Below are positions 1 through 8,241 of a stretch of DNA of 64,000 nt, in pieces. The notes under the pieces were generated by a model. The model saw only the letters and a list, made by a program, of their open reading frames with translations. It ran no database searches and had not been told where the DNA came from. This stretch comes from Sandaracinobacteroides hominis (GTDB lineage: Bacteria; Pseudomonadota; Alphaproteobacteria; Sphingomonadales; Sphingomonadaceae). Numbering within the stretch: position 1 is the first letter of the stretch; each line of letters begins with the position of its first letter. The translations under genes and the position numbers were made by a program. The stretch covers positions 51,401 through 115,400 of the forward strand of contig NZ_JADCUC010000008.1 in assembly GCF_016464365.1 (NCBI RefSeq), read 5' to 3'.

Positions 1-154
1 CTTCCTCGGGCAGGGCCTCCCAGATGGTGCGGCAGACCTTGCAGCGGGCACGCCGGGGACGGTGCACGGCTTCGCCGTCCGGGCCGGGCTCGGTAGGCCA
101 ACTGGTGGCATCGATACGGTAACGCGCCCCACAGCCAGGGCATGTGAGCTGCAT
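1..154 (-). CDS. MJ0042-type zinc-ribbon protein, 5' part only
   Basis: Translating the minus strand from the ATG at 154 gives an open frame of about 51 residues up to the window edge, so only the N-terminus is present. It begins MQLTCPGCGARYRID and later has CKVC, giving a CxxC...CxxC zinc ribbon with the aromatic residue after the first knuckle that is typical of the MJ0042 finger found at the N-terminus of many alphaproteobacterial proteins. Such proteins often continue into a membrane segment and a low-complexity region, which would lie outside the window. It is divergent from the YdcF-like gene, with about 105 bp between them. The metal ligands are visible; the function is unknown. Confidence 0.75.
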   Translation of the reverse strand, partial: MQLTCPGCGARYRIDATSWPTEPGPDGEAVHRPRRARCKVCRTIWEALPEE

Positions 155-259
155 GATCGGTCTTTTCCACAAGAACGGCGCCTTGCACAAGTATTTGCGG
201 CAGAATGCCGGCCACAGCGTTTGCAAAGTGTCGTGGCAGGCGGCTATGTCCGCCATCCA

Positions 260-871
260 ATGGCCAGAAGGCGAACGACAAGCAGGCGGCAGAGCCCTCG
301 GAATGGTCCCGGCCCGCTTGGCTGGCTGGCGCGTGCCATGGCCTTGCTTTTTCTCGTCTGGATCGGCGGTTTTGCCGTTTTCGTTCTCAACCAGGCGGGC
401 CCTGCGCCGGAGGGCACCGTTACCGACGCGGTTGCGGTGCTGACCGGCGGGCCGGGCAGGCTGGCGCGGGGCAAGGATGTGCTGAACGCGGGGCTTGCGA
501 AGCGGATGCTGGTGTCGGGCGTCGACCCCAGCGTGCGTCCGAACGAACTGGCGGAATCAGCCGGGTTTCCATCGGCGATGTTCACATGCTGCGTGGACCT
601 GGGCTTTGAAGCCGACAGCACGCGTTCCAACGGCGATGAAGTCGCGCGCTGGGTGGAGCGGCATGGATTTCGCTCGGTGCGGCTGGTGACGGCCGGATAT
701 CATATGCCGCGGGCGCAGGCGGAGCTGGAAGCGCGGCTGCCTCCGGGTGTTGTGGTGGTGCCCGACGGCGTGCGGGCCGGGCTGCCGCTGTGGTCGATGC
801 TGATCGAATATGGCAAGTTCCAGGCTTCCTGGGCAATGCTGCGGGTTCGCCCTGTGAATTGGGGGCAATGA
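260..871 (+). CDS. YdcF/SanA-like DUF218 membrane protein
   Basis: A 203-residue protein. After a basic N-terminus (MARRRTTSRR) there is one membrane segment at about residues 25-45, followed by a DUF218 domain. That domain shows DAVAVLTGG near its start, SNGDEVARW in the middle and the LVTAGYHMPRA strand-loop, as in YdcF and SanA envelope proteins. The family is linked to cell-envelope integrity, but its reaction is not established. I chose the ATG at 260 because upstream codons in the frame read into the zinc-ribbon gene region and look non-coding. The stop overlaps the next start by 4 bp (ATGA), so it heads an operon with the acyltransferase and the DUF2125 gene. Confidence 0.8.
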   Translation: MARRRTTSRRQSPRNGPGPLGWLARAMALLFLVWIGGFAVFVLNQAGPAPEGTVTDAVAVLTGGPGRLARGKDVLNAGLAKRMLVSGVDPSVRPNELAESAGFPSAMFTCCVDLGFEADSTRSNGDEVARWVERHGFRSVRLVTAGYHMPRAQAELEARLPPGVVVVPDGVRAGLPLWSMLIEYGKFQASWAMLRVRPVNWGQ

Positions 872-1572
872 TGCGATTTCTGGGGTCCGTGCTGTTTTCG
901 GTGGTGATGGTGCTGGGCACGATCGGGATCGCCGGAGCTACGGCGCTGGTCTCGCCCTTCTCGCATGACCTTGTGCGCCGCGGTGCGCATCTGTGGTCGG
1001 CCTGGTGTATCGGCTGCGCGCGCATCCTGCTGGGCCTGAAGCTGGAGGTTCGCGGCAGCGTTCCGCAGGAGGGGGTCATCGTCGCCTCGAAGCACACCTC
1101 TGCCTATGAGACCATCCTGACGCTGTACCTGTTCCATCACCCGGCGGTGGTGATGAAGTCGGAGCTGCGGAAAATTCCGATCTGGGGATTTGTGTCCTTC
1201 AAGCATGGCAGCATTTTCGTGGAGCGGGGCAAGGGCGCCTCGGCGTTGAAATCGATGTTGCGGCAGGCGAAGGCGCGGGTGGCGGAAGGCCGGCCGATCT
1301 TCATCTTTCCCGAAGGCACGCGGGTGAAGGTGGGGACTGCGCCGCCGCTGAAGCCGGGCCTGTTCGGCGTCTATTCGGGGCTGAAGCTGCCGGTTGTTCC
1401 GGTGACGCACAATGCCGGGGAGTTCTGGGTTCGCGGCTTTGTGAAACGGCCGGGGACCATCACCATCACCTTCATGCCGGAAATACCGGCCGGGCTGCCA
1501 CGCGAGGAGCTGGAGGGGCGGGTGCATGCAGCGATCAACCGCGATCCGCTGACCGCCGAGGCACGGGCGTGA
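868..1572 (+). CDS. PlsC-like lysophospholipid (1-acylglycerol-3-phosphate) acyltransferase
   Basis: A 234-residue membrane acyltransferase with an N-terminal hydrophobic helix at about residues 5-30. The family transfers an acyl chain to lysophosphatidic acid or a related lysolipid at the inner membrane. Motif I reads KHTSAYE at residues 75-81, so the usual HX4D dyad is HX4E here (His76, Glu81). Motif III, FPEGTR (residues 147-152), is intact, and the C-terminal VPVTHNAG block fits the family. It overlaps YdcF upstream by ATGA and DUF2125 downstream by GTGA, so translation is probably coupled. A second ATG at 871 is an equally possible start. Confidence 0.88.
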   Translation: MMRFLGSVLFSVVMVLGTIGIAGATALVSPFSHDLVRRGAHLWSAWCIGCARILLGLKLEVRGSVPQEGVIVASKHTSAYETILTLYLFHHPAVVMKSELRKIPIWGFVSFKHGSIFVERGKGASALKSMLRQAKARVAEGRPIFIFPEGTRVKVGTAPPLKPGLFGVYSGLKLPVVPVTHNAGEFWVRGFVKRPGTITITFMPEIPAGLPREELEGRVHAAINRDPLTAEARA

Positions 1573-2543
1573 TCGGGCGCCTGCCGCTGTGGATGATGCT
1601 GCTGCCGCTGGTGGCCGGCGTGGCGATATGGGCCTATGTCTGGCGTGGGCAGGCCGCCGGGTTTGAAGCGGATCTGGCGCGCGTGTTGCCGCCCAACAGC
1701 GAGATCGAGGCCGGCGGTTTTCCCTATCGGCTGGAGGTGCATGTGCAGCCGGTGGACCTGCTGGCGCAGGACGTGGCGCTGAAGGCCAGCCTGAAGGCGA
1801 GTGAAGCGACGATCAACCGTGTGCCGTGGCAGCCGGAACGGCAGGTGATCAATCTGGGCGAATCGGTGGCCGAGATTTCGCTGGCGCCGATCCAGGGGGC
1901 TATTGCGCGCATCGCCTCGCCCGAAGCGCAGGCCTCGCTGCGGCTGGATGGCGGCAAGATTGCCCGGCTTTCGATCCTGTGGGAGGGGGCCGACATCCAG
2001 ACCGGGCTGTTCGCGACGCCGGCGACCGCAAAGCATTTCGAAGTGCATCTGCGGGAGACGCCTTCGTCTGCCGCTGCGGCCGACACGGATAATCCGCGGC
2101 CTCCGACACAGGCGCAGCTGGTGCTGGCGGGGGAAAGCGTGCGGTTCGGGCACGGCGACCCGCTGAAGCTGGAGCTGCAGGCGGAGCTGACGGCGACCTC
2201 GGCAATCCGGAGCCTTGCGGCCTGGACGGATGGAGGGACGGCGGAAGTGCGCCAGGCAAGCATCCACGACGCGACCGGTGAAGTTGCCAGCCTGAAGGCG
2301 ACCATCGTTTCCGATGGTCTGCGCGGCCTGATGGTGGCGGGAACGATCGAGACGGTTTGCCCGGCCAGCGTCCGCGCGGCGATGGCGGGCCTGCCGCCGA
2401 TTTCTGAATCGCGGACGCGAAAGGCCGAGACGATCGCGTTTCAGGGATCGCTGCCGGGGAAGCTGGTGGCGGCGGAGCGAGACCCGAAGAAGCCGCCGGC
2501 GCCGGTGAGAGGCCAGGAACCACCCTGCCCGCGGCTGAGATAG
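1569..2543 (+). CDS. DUF2125 domain-containing protein
   Basis: A 324-residue protein with a GTG start overlapping the acyltransferase stop by 4 bp. An N-terminal signal anchor (about residues 5-25, LWMMLLPLVAGVAIWAYVW) is followed by a periplasmic domain with the IEAGGFPYRLEV block near residues 50-60 that marks DUF2125. This family occurs almost only in alphaproteobacteria and its function is unknown; the neighbours suggest an envelope role. It is the last gene of the YdcF-PlsC operon. The gene ends only 7 bp before the GC-rich 80-bp tandem repeats begin. Confidence 0.8.
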   Translation: MIGRLPLWMMLLPLVAGVAIWAYVWRGQAAGFEADLARVLPPNSEIEAGGFPYRLEVHVQPVDLLAQDVALKASLKASEATINRVPWQPERQVINLGESVAEISLAPIQGAIARIASPEAQASLRLDGGKIARLSILWEGADIQTGLFATPATAKHFEVHLRETPSSAAAADTDNPRPPTQAQLVLAGESVRFGHGDPLKLELQAELTATSAIRSLAAWTDGGTAEVRQASIHDATGEVASLKATIVSDGLRGLMVAGTIETVCPASVRAAMAGLPPISESRTRKAETIAFQGSLPGKLVAAERDPKKPPAPVRGQEPPCPRLR

Positions 2544-2550
2544 TTTTTTG

Positions 2551-2790
2551 TTGGCCGGCCTGCGGCCGGTTCCGCGCACTGGCGCGGGCGCGCAGTCGCG
2601 CTTGCGGGCTGCGCCCGTATTTCGTCCGAGTTGGCCGGCCTGCGGCCGGTTCCGCGCACTGGCGCGGGCGCGCAGTCGCGCTTGCGGGCTGCGCCCGTAT
2701 TTCGTCCGAGTTGACCGGCCTGCGGCCGGTTCCGCGCACTGGCGCGGGCGCGCAGTCGCGCTTGCGGGCTGCGCCCGTATTTCGTCCAAG
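2551..2790. repeat. Three tandem copies of an 80-bp GC-rich unit
   Basis: Three head-to-tail copies start at 2551, 2631 and 2711 with a period of exactly 80 bp. They are nearly identical: the third has ttgaccggcc for ttggccggcc at its start and ends in caag instead of cgag. Each unit carries the inverted motif ccggcctgcggccgg and could fold into a hairpin. The array sits between the DUF2125 stop and the SRP RNA gene. No open frame here resembles a protein; frames running through it are repeat-encoded. Confidence 0.95.
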
Positions 2791-2823
2791 CTCCCCGGCC
2801 GAAGGCCGCAAGGCCGACCGGCC

Positions 2824-2858
2824 GCCCGCGCCAGTGCGCGGAACCGGCCAAAGGCCGG
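2824..2858. repeat. Inverted partial copy of the 80-bp repeat
   Basis: The stretch beginning gcccgcgccagtgcgcggaa is the reverse complement of the first part of the 80-bp unit at 2551-2790, and it continues to aaaggccgg. In a transcript it could pair with any of the three direct copies to form a long stem. It lies just downstream of the 3' end of the minus-strand SRP RNA and just after its T-run, so it may also help to end transcription from both sides. Confidence 0.85.
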
Positions 2859-2874
2859 ACCAAAAAAACAGAAC

Positions 2875-2971
2875 AGTGGGAACCGAGGCGACCCGCGCCG
2901 TATTCGTTACGGCTGCTTCCTTCCGGATCTGACCGGGTTGGCGAGCGGCACGCCCGCCCCGGTTCCCGGCG
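2875..2971 (-). ncRNA. ffs: Signal recognition particle RNA, small bacterial type (4.5S)
   Basis: On the minus strand the core ggtcagatccggaaggaagc matches the conserved SRP domain IV loop that binds Ffh. The flanks gggaaccggggcg and cgcctcggttccc pair with one G-U to close the long hairpin, which sets the ends near 2967 and 2878. A run of seven T on the minus strand at 2862-2868 follows, as expected for termination. An SRP RNA immediately upstream of and divergent from dnaX is a common alphaproteobacterial arrangement. The RNA scaffolds Ffh for co-translational targeting to the inner membrane. The ends are accurate to a few bases. Confidence 0.92.
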
Positions 2972-3087
2972 CGGCATATGGCGATTGAGCGCCGGAAAGG
3001 CAACCTGCGTCTGTGCACTGGCTTCGGGCCGGCTTTCGGGCGCCCTTCCCGCTTGATTATGCGGCTGCGAAGCGTCACTTCAGGGGC

Positions 3088-4746
3088 ATGAGTCTGTTCC
3101 CCGAAGATGCGCCCTATCGCGTGCTCGCCCGCAAGTACCGGCCGGGGGATTTCGATGCCCTGATCGGGCAGGATGCCGTGGTGACGACGCTGGGGAATGC
3201 GATTTCCAGCAACCGGTTGGCGCAGGCCTGGCTGCTGACCGGGGTGCGTGGCGTCGGCAAGACCTCCACTGCGCGAATCATTGCCAAGGCGCTGAACTGC
3301 ATCGGCCCGGACGGCAGTGGCGGGCCGACGATCCATCCTTGTGGCGTGTGCTCCAACTGCACGGCCATTACGGCGGGCCAGCATATCGACGTGGTGGAGA
3401 TCGACGGCGCCTCGAACAATGGTGTCGACGATGTGCGCGAGATCATCGAGGCGGTGCGCTATTCGGCGTCGCAGGCGCGCTACAAGATCTATATCATCGA
3501 TGAAGTGCATATGGTCTCCAAGGCGGCGTTCAACGCGCTGCTGAAGACGCTGGAGGAGCCGCCGCCGCACGTTAAGTTCATCTTTGCGACGACCGAGGCG
3601 AACAAGGTTCCGGCGACGATCCTGAGCCGCTGCCAGCGTTTCGACCTGAAGCGGGTGCCCGCGGATACGCTGGCGGCGCATTTTGCCAGGGTGAGCGAAG
3701 CCGAGGGCGTGACGGCCGAGCCGGAGGCGCTGGCGCTGATCGCGCGGGCGGCCGAGGGCAGCGTGCGCGACGGGCTTTCCATTCTGGACCAGTCGATTGC
3801 GCTGGCGGGACAGGGGCCGGTGACGGCGGGCGCCGTGCGCGACATGCTGGGGCTGGCCGATCGCGGGCGGGTTGCCGGGTTGCTGGATGCGGTGCTGAAG
3901 GCGGATGTGCACGGGGCGATGGCGGCGATGGATTCGGCGCATTCGGCGGGTGTGGAGCCGCAGGCGCTGGTATCCGGTCTGTTGGATCTGTCGCACGCAG
4001 TGGCGCGCGCCAAGCTGGCCGGAAGCGCCGATCCGGCGCTGGCAGAAGGCGACCGGGCGCTGGTGACGCAATGGGCGGGGCAGCTGTCCTTCCCGCAGAT
4101 TCACCGGTTGTGGCAGTTGCTGCTGAAGGCCCACGCGGATGTGGCGCAGGCGCCGATCCCGCAGCAGGCGGCCGAGATGGCGGTGCTGCGCTGCGTGCAC
4201 GCATCCGGCCTGCCCGATCCGGAGAAGCTGGCGAAGCTGCTGGCGGAAGGCGGCGCTTCCTTGCCTGCGACGCGCAGCGAAGCGCCTGTGCCGCGACGCG
4301 AGACGGCGCCGGTTGCGTCTGCCGTGCGGCAGCTTGAGGCGATCGAGATTCGCGATGCGGCGGCGCTGGTTGCGTTGTTCGAGCAGAAGCTGGAGCCGAT
4401 GCTGGCAAAGCAGCTGCGCGACGATGTCGCCGTGGTTTCCGTGCAGCCGGGCCAGCTGGCATTGGCGCCGGTGGGCAAGCTGCCCGGCACCTTTGCCGCC
4501 GATGTCCGCCGGCATCTGGACGACTGGACCGGGGCAAAATGGAATGTCGAGATTGGCGCGTCGGCAGAAGGGGTTGAAAGCCTGCGCCAGACGGCCGATC
4601 GCCGGACCGCCGATGCGCATGAGGCAGCACTTGCCGAGCCGATGGTGCAGGCGCTGACACAGGAATTTCCGGGTGCAGAGTTGATCTTTCCGCCACCGCC
4701 GCGCGAAAGCCTCTCACCCCCACGGCTGAGGAGCGCCACATCATGA
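3088..4746 (+). CDS. dnaX: DNA polymerase III subunits gamma/tau
   Basis: A 552-residue clamp-loader ATPase. It begins MSLFPEDAPYRVLARKYRP, the usual DnaX N-terminus, which fixes the start at 3088 even though the frame is open further upstream. Walker A is GVRGVGKTS (residues 52-60), the zinc site uses Cys71, 85, 88 and 91 (CGVCSNC), Walker B is IIDE (136-139) and the sensor SRC motif is near residue 181. The C-terminal third is the tau-type region that contacts the polymerase. It loads the sliding clamp and links leading and lagging polymerases. I saw no obvious slippery A-run for frameshift production of gamma. Its stop overlaps the ybaB start by 4 bp. Confidence 0.97.
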   Translation: MSLFPEDAPYRVLARKYRPGDFDALIGQDAVVTTLGNAISSNRLAQAWLLTGVRGVGKTSTARIIAKALNCIGPDGSGGPTIHPCGVCSNCTAITAGQHIDVVEIDGASNNGVDDVREIIEAVRYSASQARYKIYIIDEVHMVSKAAFNALLKTLEEPPPHVKFIFATTEANKVPATILSRCQRFDLKRVPADTLAAHFARVSEAEGVTAEPEALALIARAAEGSVRDGLSILDQSIALAGQGPVTAGAVRDMLGLADRGRVAGLLDAVLKADVHGAMAAMDSAHSAGVEPQALVSGLLDLSHAVARAKLAGSADPALAEGDRALVTQWAGQLSFPQIHRLWQLLLKAHADVAQAPIPQQAAEMAVLRCVHASGLPDPEKLAKLLAEGGASLPATRSEAPVPRRETAPVASAVRQLEAIEIRDAAALVALFEQKLEPMLAKQLRDDVAVVSVQPGQLALAPVGKLPGTFAADVRRHLDDWTGAKWNVEIGASAEGVESLRQTADRRTADAHEAALAEPMVQALTQEFPGAELIFPPPPRESLSPPRLRSATS

Positions 4747-5060
4747 AGAGTCTCGACGACATCCTGAAAATGGCCGGCAATGTGCAGGCGCAGCTGGCGC
4801 AGGCGCAGGAGGGGCTGGACAAGATCGAGGTGAGCGGCGTGTCTGGCGGCGGGCTGGTGAAGGTGACCGCCAGCGCCAAGGGGCGGATCATTTCGCTGGA
4901 TATCGATCCGTCGCTGTTGTCGCCCGATTCCAAGGAGATGACGGAGGATCTGATCGTTGCCGCGCTGAACGACACGCGGGCGCGGGCGGATCAGGCGGCA
5001 CATGCGGAAATGCAGAAGATGACGGCGGGGCTGCCCTTGCCGCCCGGATTCAAGCTCTAG
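4743..5060 (+). CDS. ybaB: YbaB/EbfC nucleoid-associated protein
   Basis: A 105-residue protein starting MKSLDDILKMAGNVQAQL, with the long N-terminal helix and the central GLVKVTASAKG strand typical of YbaB/EbfC dimers that bind DNA without strong sequence preference. It overlaps dnaX by ATGA and is probably co-translated with it. In many bacteria recR follows directly; here the next gene is recN on the opposite strand, so recR is not part of this operon. Confidence 0.94.
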   Translation: MKSLDDILKMAGNVQAQLAQAQEGLDKIEVSGVSGGGLVKVTASAKGRIISLDIDPSLLSPDSKEMTEDLIVAALNDTRARADQAAHAEMQKMTAGLPLPPGFKL

Positions 5061-5073
5061 CCGCCTTCCAACT

Positions 5074-6717
5074 TCAGCCTGCGAGCAGGCGCTCCGCCTG
5101 GGCGCGGGCTTCTGCCGTTACTTCCGCGCCTGAGAGCATGCGCGCGATCTCGTCGCGGCGGTCTTCGGGCTGCAGGGCGAAGATTTCGGTGCGCCCTGCC
5201 GCCTTGCTGATGCGGAAATGGTGGGCGCCTGCGGCCGCCACCTGCGGGCTGTGCGTGACCACCAGCACCTGAGCGGATTCGGCGACGCGGGCGAGGCGGG
5301 CGCCGATGGCGTTTGCGGTGGCGCCGCCGACGCCCCGGTCGATCTCGTCGAAGATGAGCGTGCCCGCCGTGCCGGTGCGCGCCAGCGAGACTTTCAATGC
5401 CAGCGTGAAGCGGCTCATTTCGCCGCCGGACGCGATCTTTGTCAGCGGGCCGAAATCGGTGCCGGCGTTGGTGGCGATCTCGAACCGCACCTGATCAGCG
5501 CCGACGGCGCTGGCGGGTGCGGGCTGGATGGCGGTGCGGAAGCGGGCAGCCTCCAGCTTCAGGGCGGGCAGCTCTGCGTTGACGGCGGCATCCAGTTTGC
5601 TGGCGGCGGCCTGGCGCGCGGCGGTCAGTTCCCTTGCACGGACGGCGAATGCGTCTGCGGCTGCTTTTTCGCTGGCCTTCAGCGCCGCCAGTCCGTGCCC
5701 GGCGTTTTCCACCGCAAGCAGGCGGCCAGCCAGATTCTCGGCCAGTTCCGGCAGTGCCTCCACCTCGACGCGGTGCTTGCGCGCCATTGCTCTCAGCTCG
5801 AACAGCCGCGATTCGGCGGCCTCCAGCGAGTCCGGCGAAATGCGGAAGCGGGCGCGGACGCTTGCGAGCGCCTGTTCTACCGCGTCGCCTTCGGTCAGCG
5901 CGCGGTCCACCGCATCGAGCGCAGCCTGCAGATCGGGATCGGCATCGGCCATGCGCTCCAGCCGCCGGGCGGCTTGCCTCAGCTGCGAGAGGGCGCCGTC
6001 GGCGGAGGACAGATGTGTGTCCACGGCATCCAGGCTCTCGGCCAGTCGCGCGCCCTTTTGCATGTTGGAGCGGGCTTCGGAGAGTTCGGCCTCTTCGCCG
6101 GGGAGCGGCTTCAGCGCGGCGAGCTCGGACGCGGCATGTTCCAGCCAGTCGCGGTCGCGGGCATCGGCCTCGGCGCGGGCTTCGGCTTCCTCGCGGGCGG
6201 TGGCTGCCGCCGCCCATGCGGCATGGGCTGCAGAGACATCGCCGACCAGCACGCCGTGCCCGGCGAAGGCATCGAGCAAGGCGAGATGGCCGCGCGGGTT
6301 CAGCAGGCCGCGTTCGTCGTTCTGACCGTGGATTTCCACCAGCATTGCGCCGAGCTGGCGGATGAGACCGGCGGAGACCGACACGTCGTTCACGTGGGCG
6401 CGGCTGCCGCCGTCTGCCTTCAGGGTGCGGCGCAGGATTATGGCGCCGGGTTCCTCCTCGGGGAGGCCGTTTTCCGCCAGCAGGGCAAGCGCCGGGTGGC
6501 CGGGGGCGACGCGGAATTCGGCGGAGGCGCTGGCTTGCGCGGCGCCCTTGCGCACCATCGCGGCGTCGGCGCGTTCACCCAGCGCGAGGCCGAGACCGTC
6601 GAGCAGGATCGATTTCCCGGCGCCGGTTTCGCCGGTAAGGACGGTCAGGCCGCGTTCGAAATCGAGCTCGACCCGCTCGATGAGGACGAGGTCCCGGATT
6701 GCGAGCTGGACCAGCAA
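5074..6717 (-). CDS. recN: DNA repair protein RecN
   Basis: A 547-residue SMC-like ATPase. The N-terminus MLVQLAIRDLVLIERVELDF is typical RecN, Walker A is GETGAGKS (residues 29-36), a long region rich in heptads and Ala/Glu (about 150-370) forms the coiled coil, and the C-terminal GTLIFDEIDRGVGG is the signature/Walker B block. RecN helps organise DNA ends during double-strand-break repair. It converges on ybaB with only 13 bp between the stops. bamD lies upstream on the same strand with a 19-bp gap, so the two are probably co-transcribed. Confidence 0.96.
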   Translation of the reverse strand: MLVQLAIRDLVLIERVELDFERGLTVLTGETGAGKSILLDGLGLALGERADAAMVRKGAAQASASAEFRVAPGHPALALLAENGLPEEEPGAIILRRTLKADGGSRAHVNDVSVSAGLIRQLGAMLVEIHGQNDERGLLNPRGHLALLDAFAGHGVLVGDVSAAHAAWAAAATAREEAEARAEADARDRDWLEHAASELAALKPLPGEEAELSEARSNMQKGARLAESLDAVDTHLSSADGALSQLRQAARRLERMADADPDLQAALDAVDRALTEGDAVEQALASVRARFRISPDSLEAAESRLFELRAMARKHRVEVEALPELAENLAGRLLAVENAGHGLAALKASEKAAADAFAVRARELTAARQAAASKLDAAVNAELPALKLEAARFRTAIQPAPASAVGADQVRFEIATNAGTDFGPLTKIASGGEMSRFTLALKVSLARTGTAGTLIFDEIDRGVGGATANAIGARLARVAESAQVLVVTHSPQVAAAGAHHFRISKAAGRTEIFALQPEDRRDEIARMLSGAEVTAEARAQAERLLAG

Positions 6718-6736
6718 GCCGGAAGCCGTGCCGGAA

Positions 6737-7660
6737 TCAGGCGGCCGGCTTGGGCGGCGCGGCTGGCGCTGCTGCGGGCGCGGGCGGCGCGGCGGCAGGC
6801 GCAGGCGCCGCGACCGGGGTGATGGTCGTCGCGACCGGCGGCACCCTGGCGCCCGGCGCGTATTTTTCCATCAGCTGATAGGCCCGCTCATACCATTTGG
6901 AGCCGGGGAAGTTGGAGCCCAGCACGGAGGCATAGCGCATCGCCTCCTCGGGGATGCCGAGCGCGAGATTGGCTTCGACCAGCCGGTACAGCGCTTCCGG
7001 CGTGTGGCTGGTGGTCTGATACTCTTCTACCACGGTGCGATAGCGGACCATGGAGGCGATCCACTGGCGGTTGCGGGCGTAGAAGCGGCCGATGTCCAGC
7101 TCCTTGCCGGCCAGATGGTCGTTGACGAGGTCGATCTTCAGCCGGGCGTCGGCGGCGTAGCTGGTATCGGGGTAGCGGCGCACCAGTTCCTGCAGGGCGG
7201 TCAGCGCCTGCTGGGTGATCTTCTGGTCGCGGGCGACATCGGCGATCTGCTCGTAGTAGCTGAGCGCGATGATGTAATAGGCGTAGGCGGCGTCCTTGTT
7301 GCCGGGGTGCAAGCTGAGGAAGCGCTGCCCGGAGAGGATCGCCTCGTTATACTGGCGCGAGGCATAGTAGCTGAAGGCCGACATCAGCTGGGCGCGGCGG
7401 GCCCAGACCGAATAGGGATGCTGGCGCTCCACCTCGTCGAACATGGCGGCGGCCAGACGATAGTCGCCCTTTTCCAGCGTGTCCTTGGCGATGGTGTAGA
7501 GCGTCTCCACGTCGCGGGCGATATAGGCCTGGTCGGTCTTCGCCTTGTTGCGGTTGCGGGCGCAGCCGGCTGTCAGAATCAACGAGGTGGCCAGCACGGC
7601 CGACGCAACGAGACGGGCATTCGGCAGGCGCACACCGGCCGGGAATGGGCGGAAGTTCAT
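6737..7660 (-). CDS. bamD: Outer membrane assembly lipoprotein BamD
   Basis: A 307-residue lipoprotein. The signal peptide ends in a lipobox, SLILTAGC, with the acylated cysteine at residue 33. The body is a series of TPR-like helices (for example YNEAILSGQRFLSLHPGNK and LVRRYPDTSYAADARLKID) as in BamD/ComL. The C-terminal 40 residues are low-complexity Ala/Pro. BamD works in the periplasm with BamA to insert beta-barrels in the outer membrane. The start was placed at MNFRPF because it gives the signal peptide; longer frames run into the neighbouring gene. Confidence 0.93.
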   Translation of the reverse strand: MNFRPFPAGVRLPNARLVASAVLATSLILTAGCARNRNKAKTDQAYIARDVETLYTIAKDTLEKGDYRLAAAMFDEVERQHPYSVWARRAQLMSAFSYYASRQYNEAILSGQRFLSLHPGNKDAAYAYYIIALSYYEQIADVARDQKITQQALTALQELVRRYPDTSYAADARLKIDLVNDHLAGKELDIGRFYARNRQWIASMVRYRTVVEEYQTTSHTPEALYRLVEANLALGIPEEAMRYASVLGSNFPGSKWYERAYQLMEKYAPGARVPPVATTITPVAAPAPAAAPPAPAAAPAAPPKPAA

Positions 7661-7670
7661 GCGCAGCGTC

Positions 7671-8189
7671 TTACCGACGGAAGTTGAGCGCCACAAGCGG
7701 CGTCCAGCACGCTTCGCCGTATTGCCAGAATAGCAGCCCCGGGAGCCGCCACGGGCCTTCGGCAAGTGCCGGCGGCGGATCGGCACGGCGGCCAAGGCTG
7801 ATGTGGAGCCGGGCGGGCGCCTTGTCTCCGGGGGCGAGCAGGCCCTGCCAGCATTCCGCGAGCCGCTCGCGCAGCTCGTCGAGGGCGGGCGCCTCGATGG
7901 GGGCCAGCCAGAGCCGCTCGCGGTGGAGCGGCGGCAGCAGCCGCGCCGTGGGCGCCCCGATATCGCGCAGCAGCCGCCGGGCATCGTTCAGCAGGGCGGG
8001 AAACCGGGCGCCGGGGAGGTGGCGGAACAAGGTGAGATGGGACGGCGCGTGCGCGAGCGCCGCCGCATCGCGCCGTGCATCCAGCGCTGCCTGCAGGGCG
8101 GGCGGCAGGGCGGCCGTCAGGATCAGGGGGGCGGGGGAAATCCGCTCGTCGTGCGCGCATTTCCAGCCTGCTGGCCAAAGCTCTGCCAT
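7671..8189 (-). CDS. 2'-5' RNA ligase / cyclic phosphodiesterase family protein
   Basis: About 172 residues. Two HxS/TxL signatures, SHLTLFRHL and LHISLGRR, are the paired catalytic histidine motifs of the 2H phosphoesterase superfamily (LigT/ThpR), which hydrolyse 2',3'-cyclic phosphates or reversibly join 2'-5' RNA ends. The first ATG in the frame is at 8207; I prefer the one at 8189 (MAELWPAG). It is divergent from the PpiD gene with about 50 bp between and lies upstream of bamD. The physiological substrate cannot be read from the sequence. Confidence 0.8.
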   Translation of the reverse strand: MAELWPAGWKCAHDERISPAPLILTAALPPALQAALDARRDAAALAHAPSHLTLFRHLPGARFPALLNDARRLLRDIGAPTARLLPPLHRERLWLAPIEAPALDELRERLAECWQGLLAPGDKAPARLHISLGRRADPPPALAEGPWRLPGLLFWQYGEACWTPLVALNFRR

Positions 8190-8241
8190 GCCGCTAACAG
8201 GTGCCACAATCGGGCTTCACGGCCACCACCGAAAGAGACGA

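Noticed and set aside
2551..2790. Possible CRISPR array
   Set aside because: The 80-bp units are directly adjacent with no variable spacers, so this is a plain tandem repeat.
1900..4620. 906-codon open frame on the minus strand
   Set aside because: It is antisense to the DUF2125 gene, the repeats and dnaX, has arginine/proline-rich composition typical of GC-rich shadows, and crosses the SRP RNA gene.
4743..5074. recR expected after ybaB
   Set aside because: The next gene is recN on the opposite strand; no RecR-like frame is present, and the gene may be elsewhere.
5218..6822. 534-codon frame on the plus strand
   Set aside because: It mirrors recN, whose RecN motifs are complete on the other strand.
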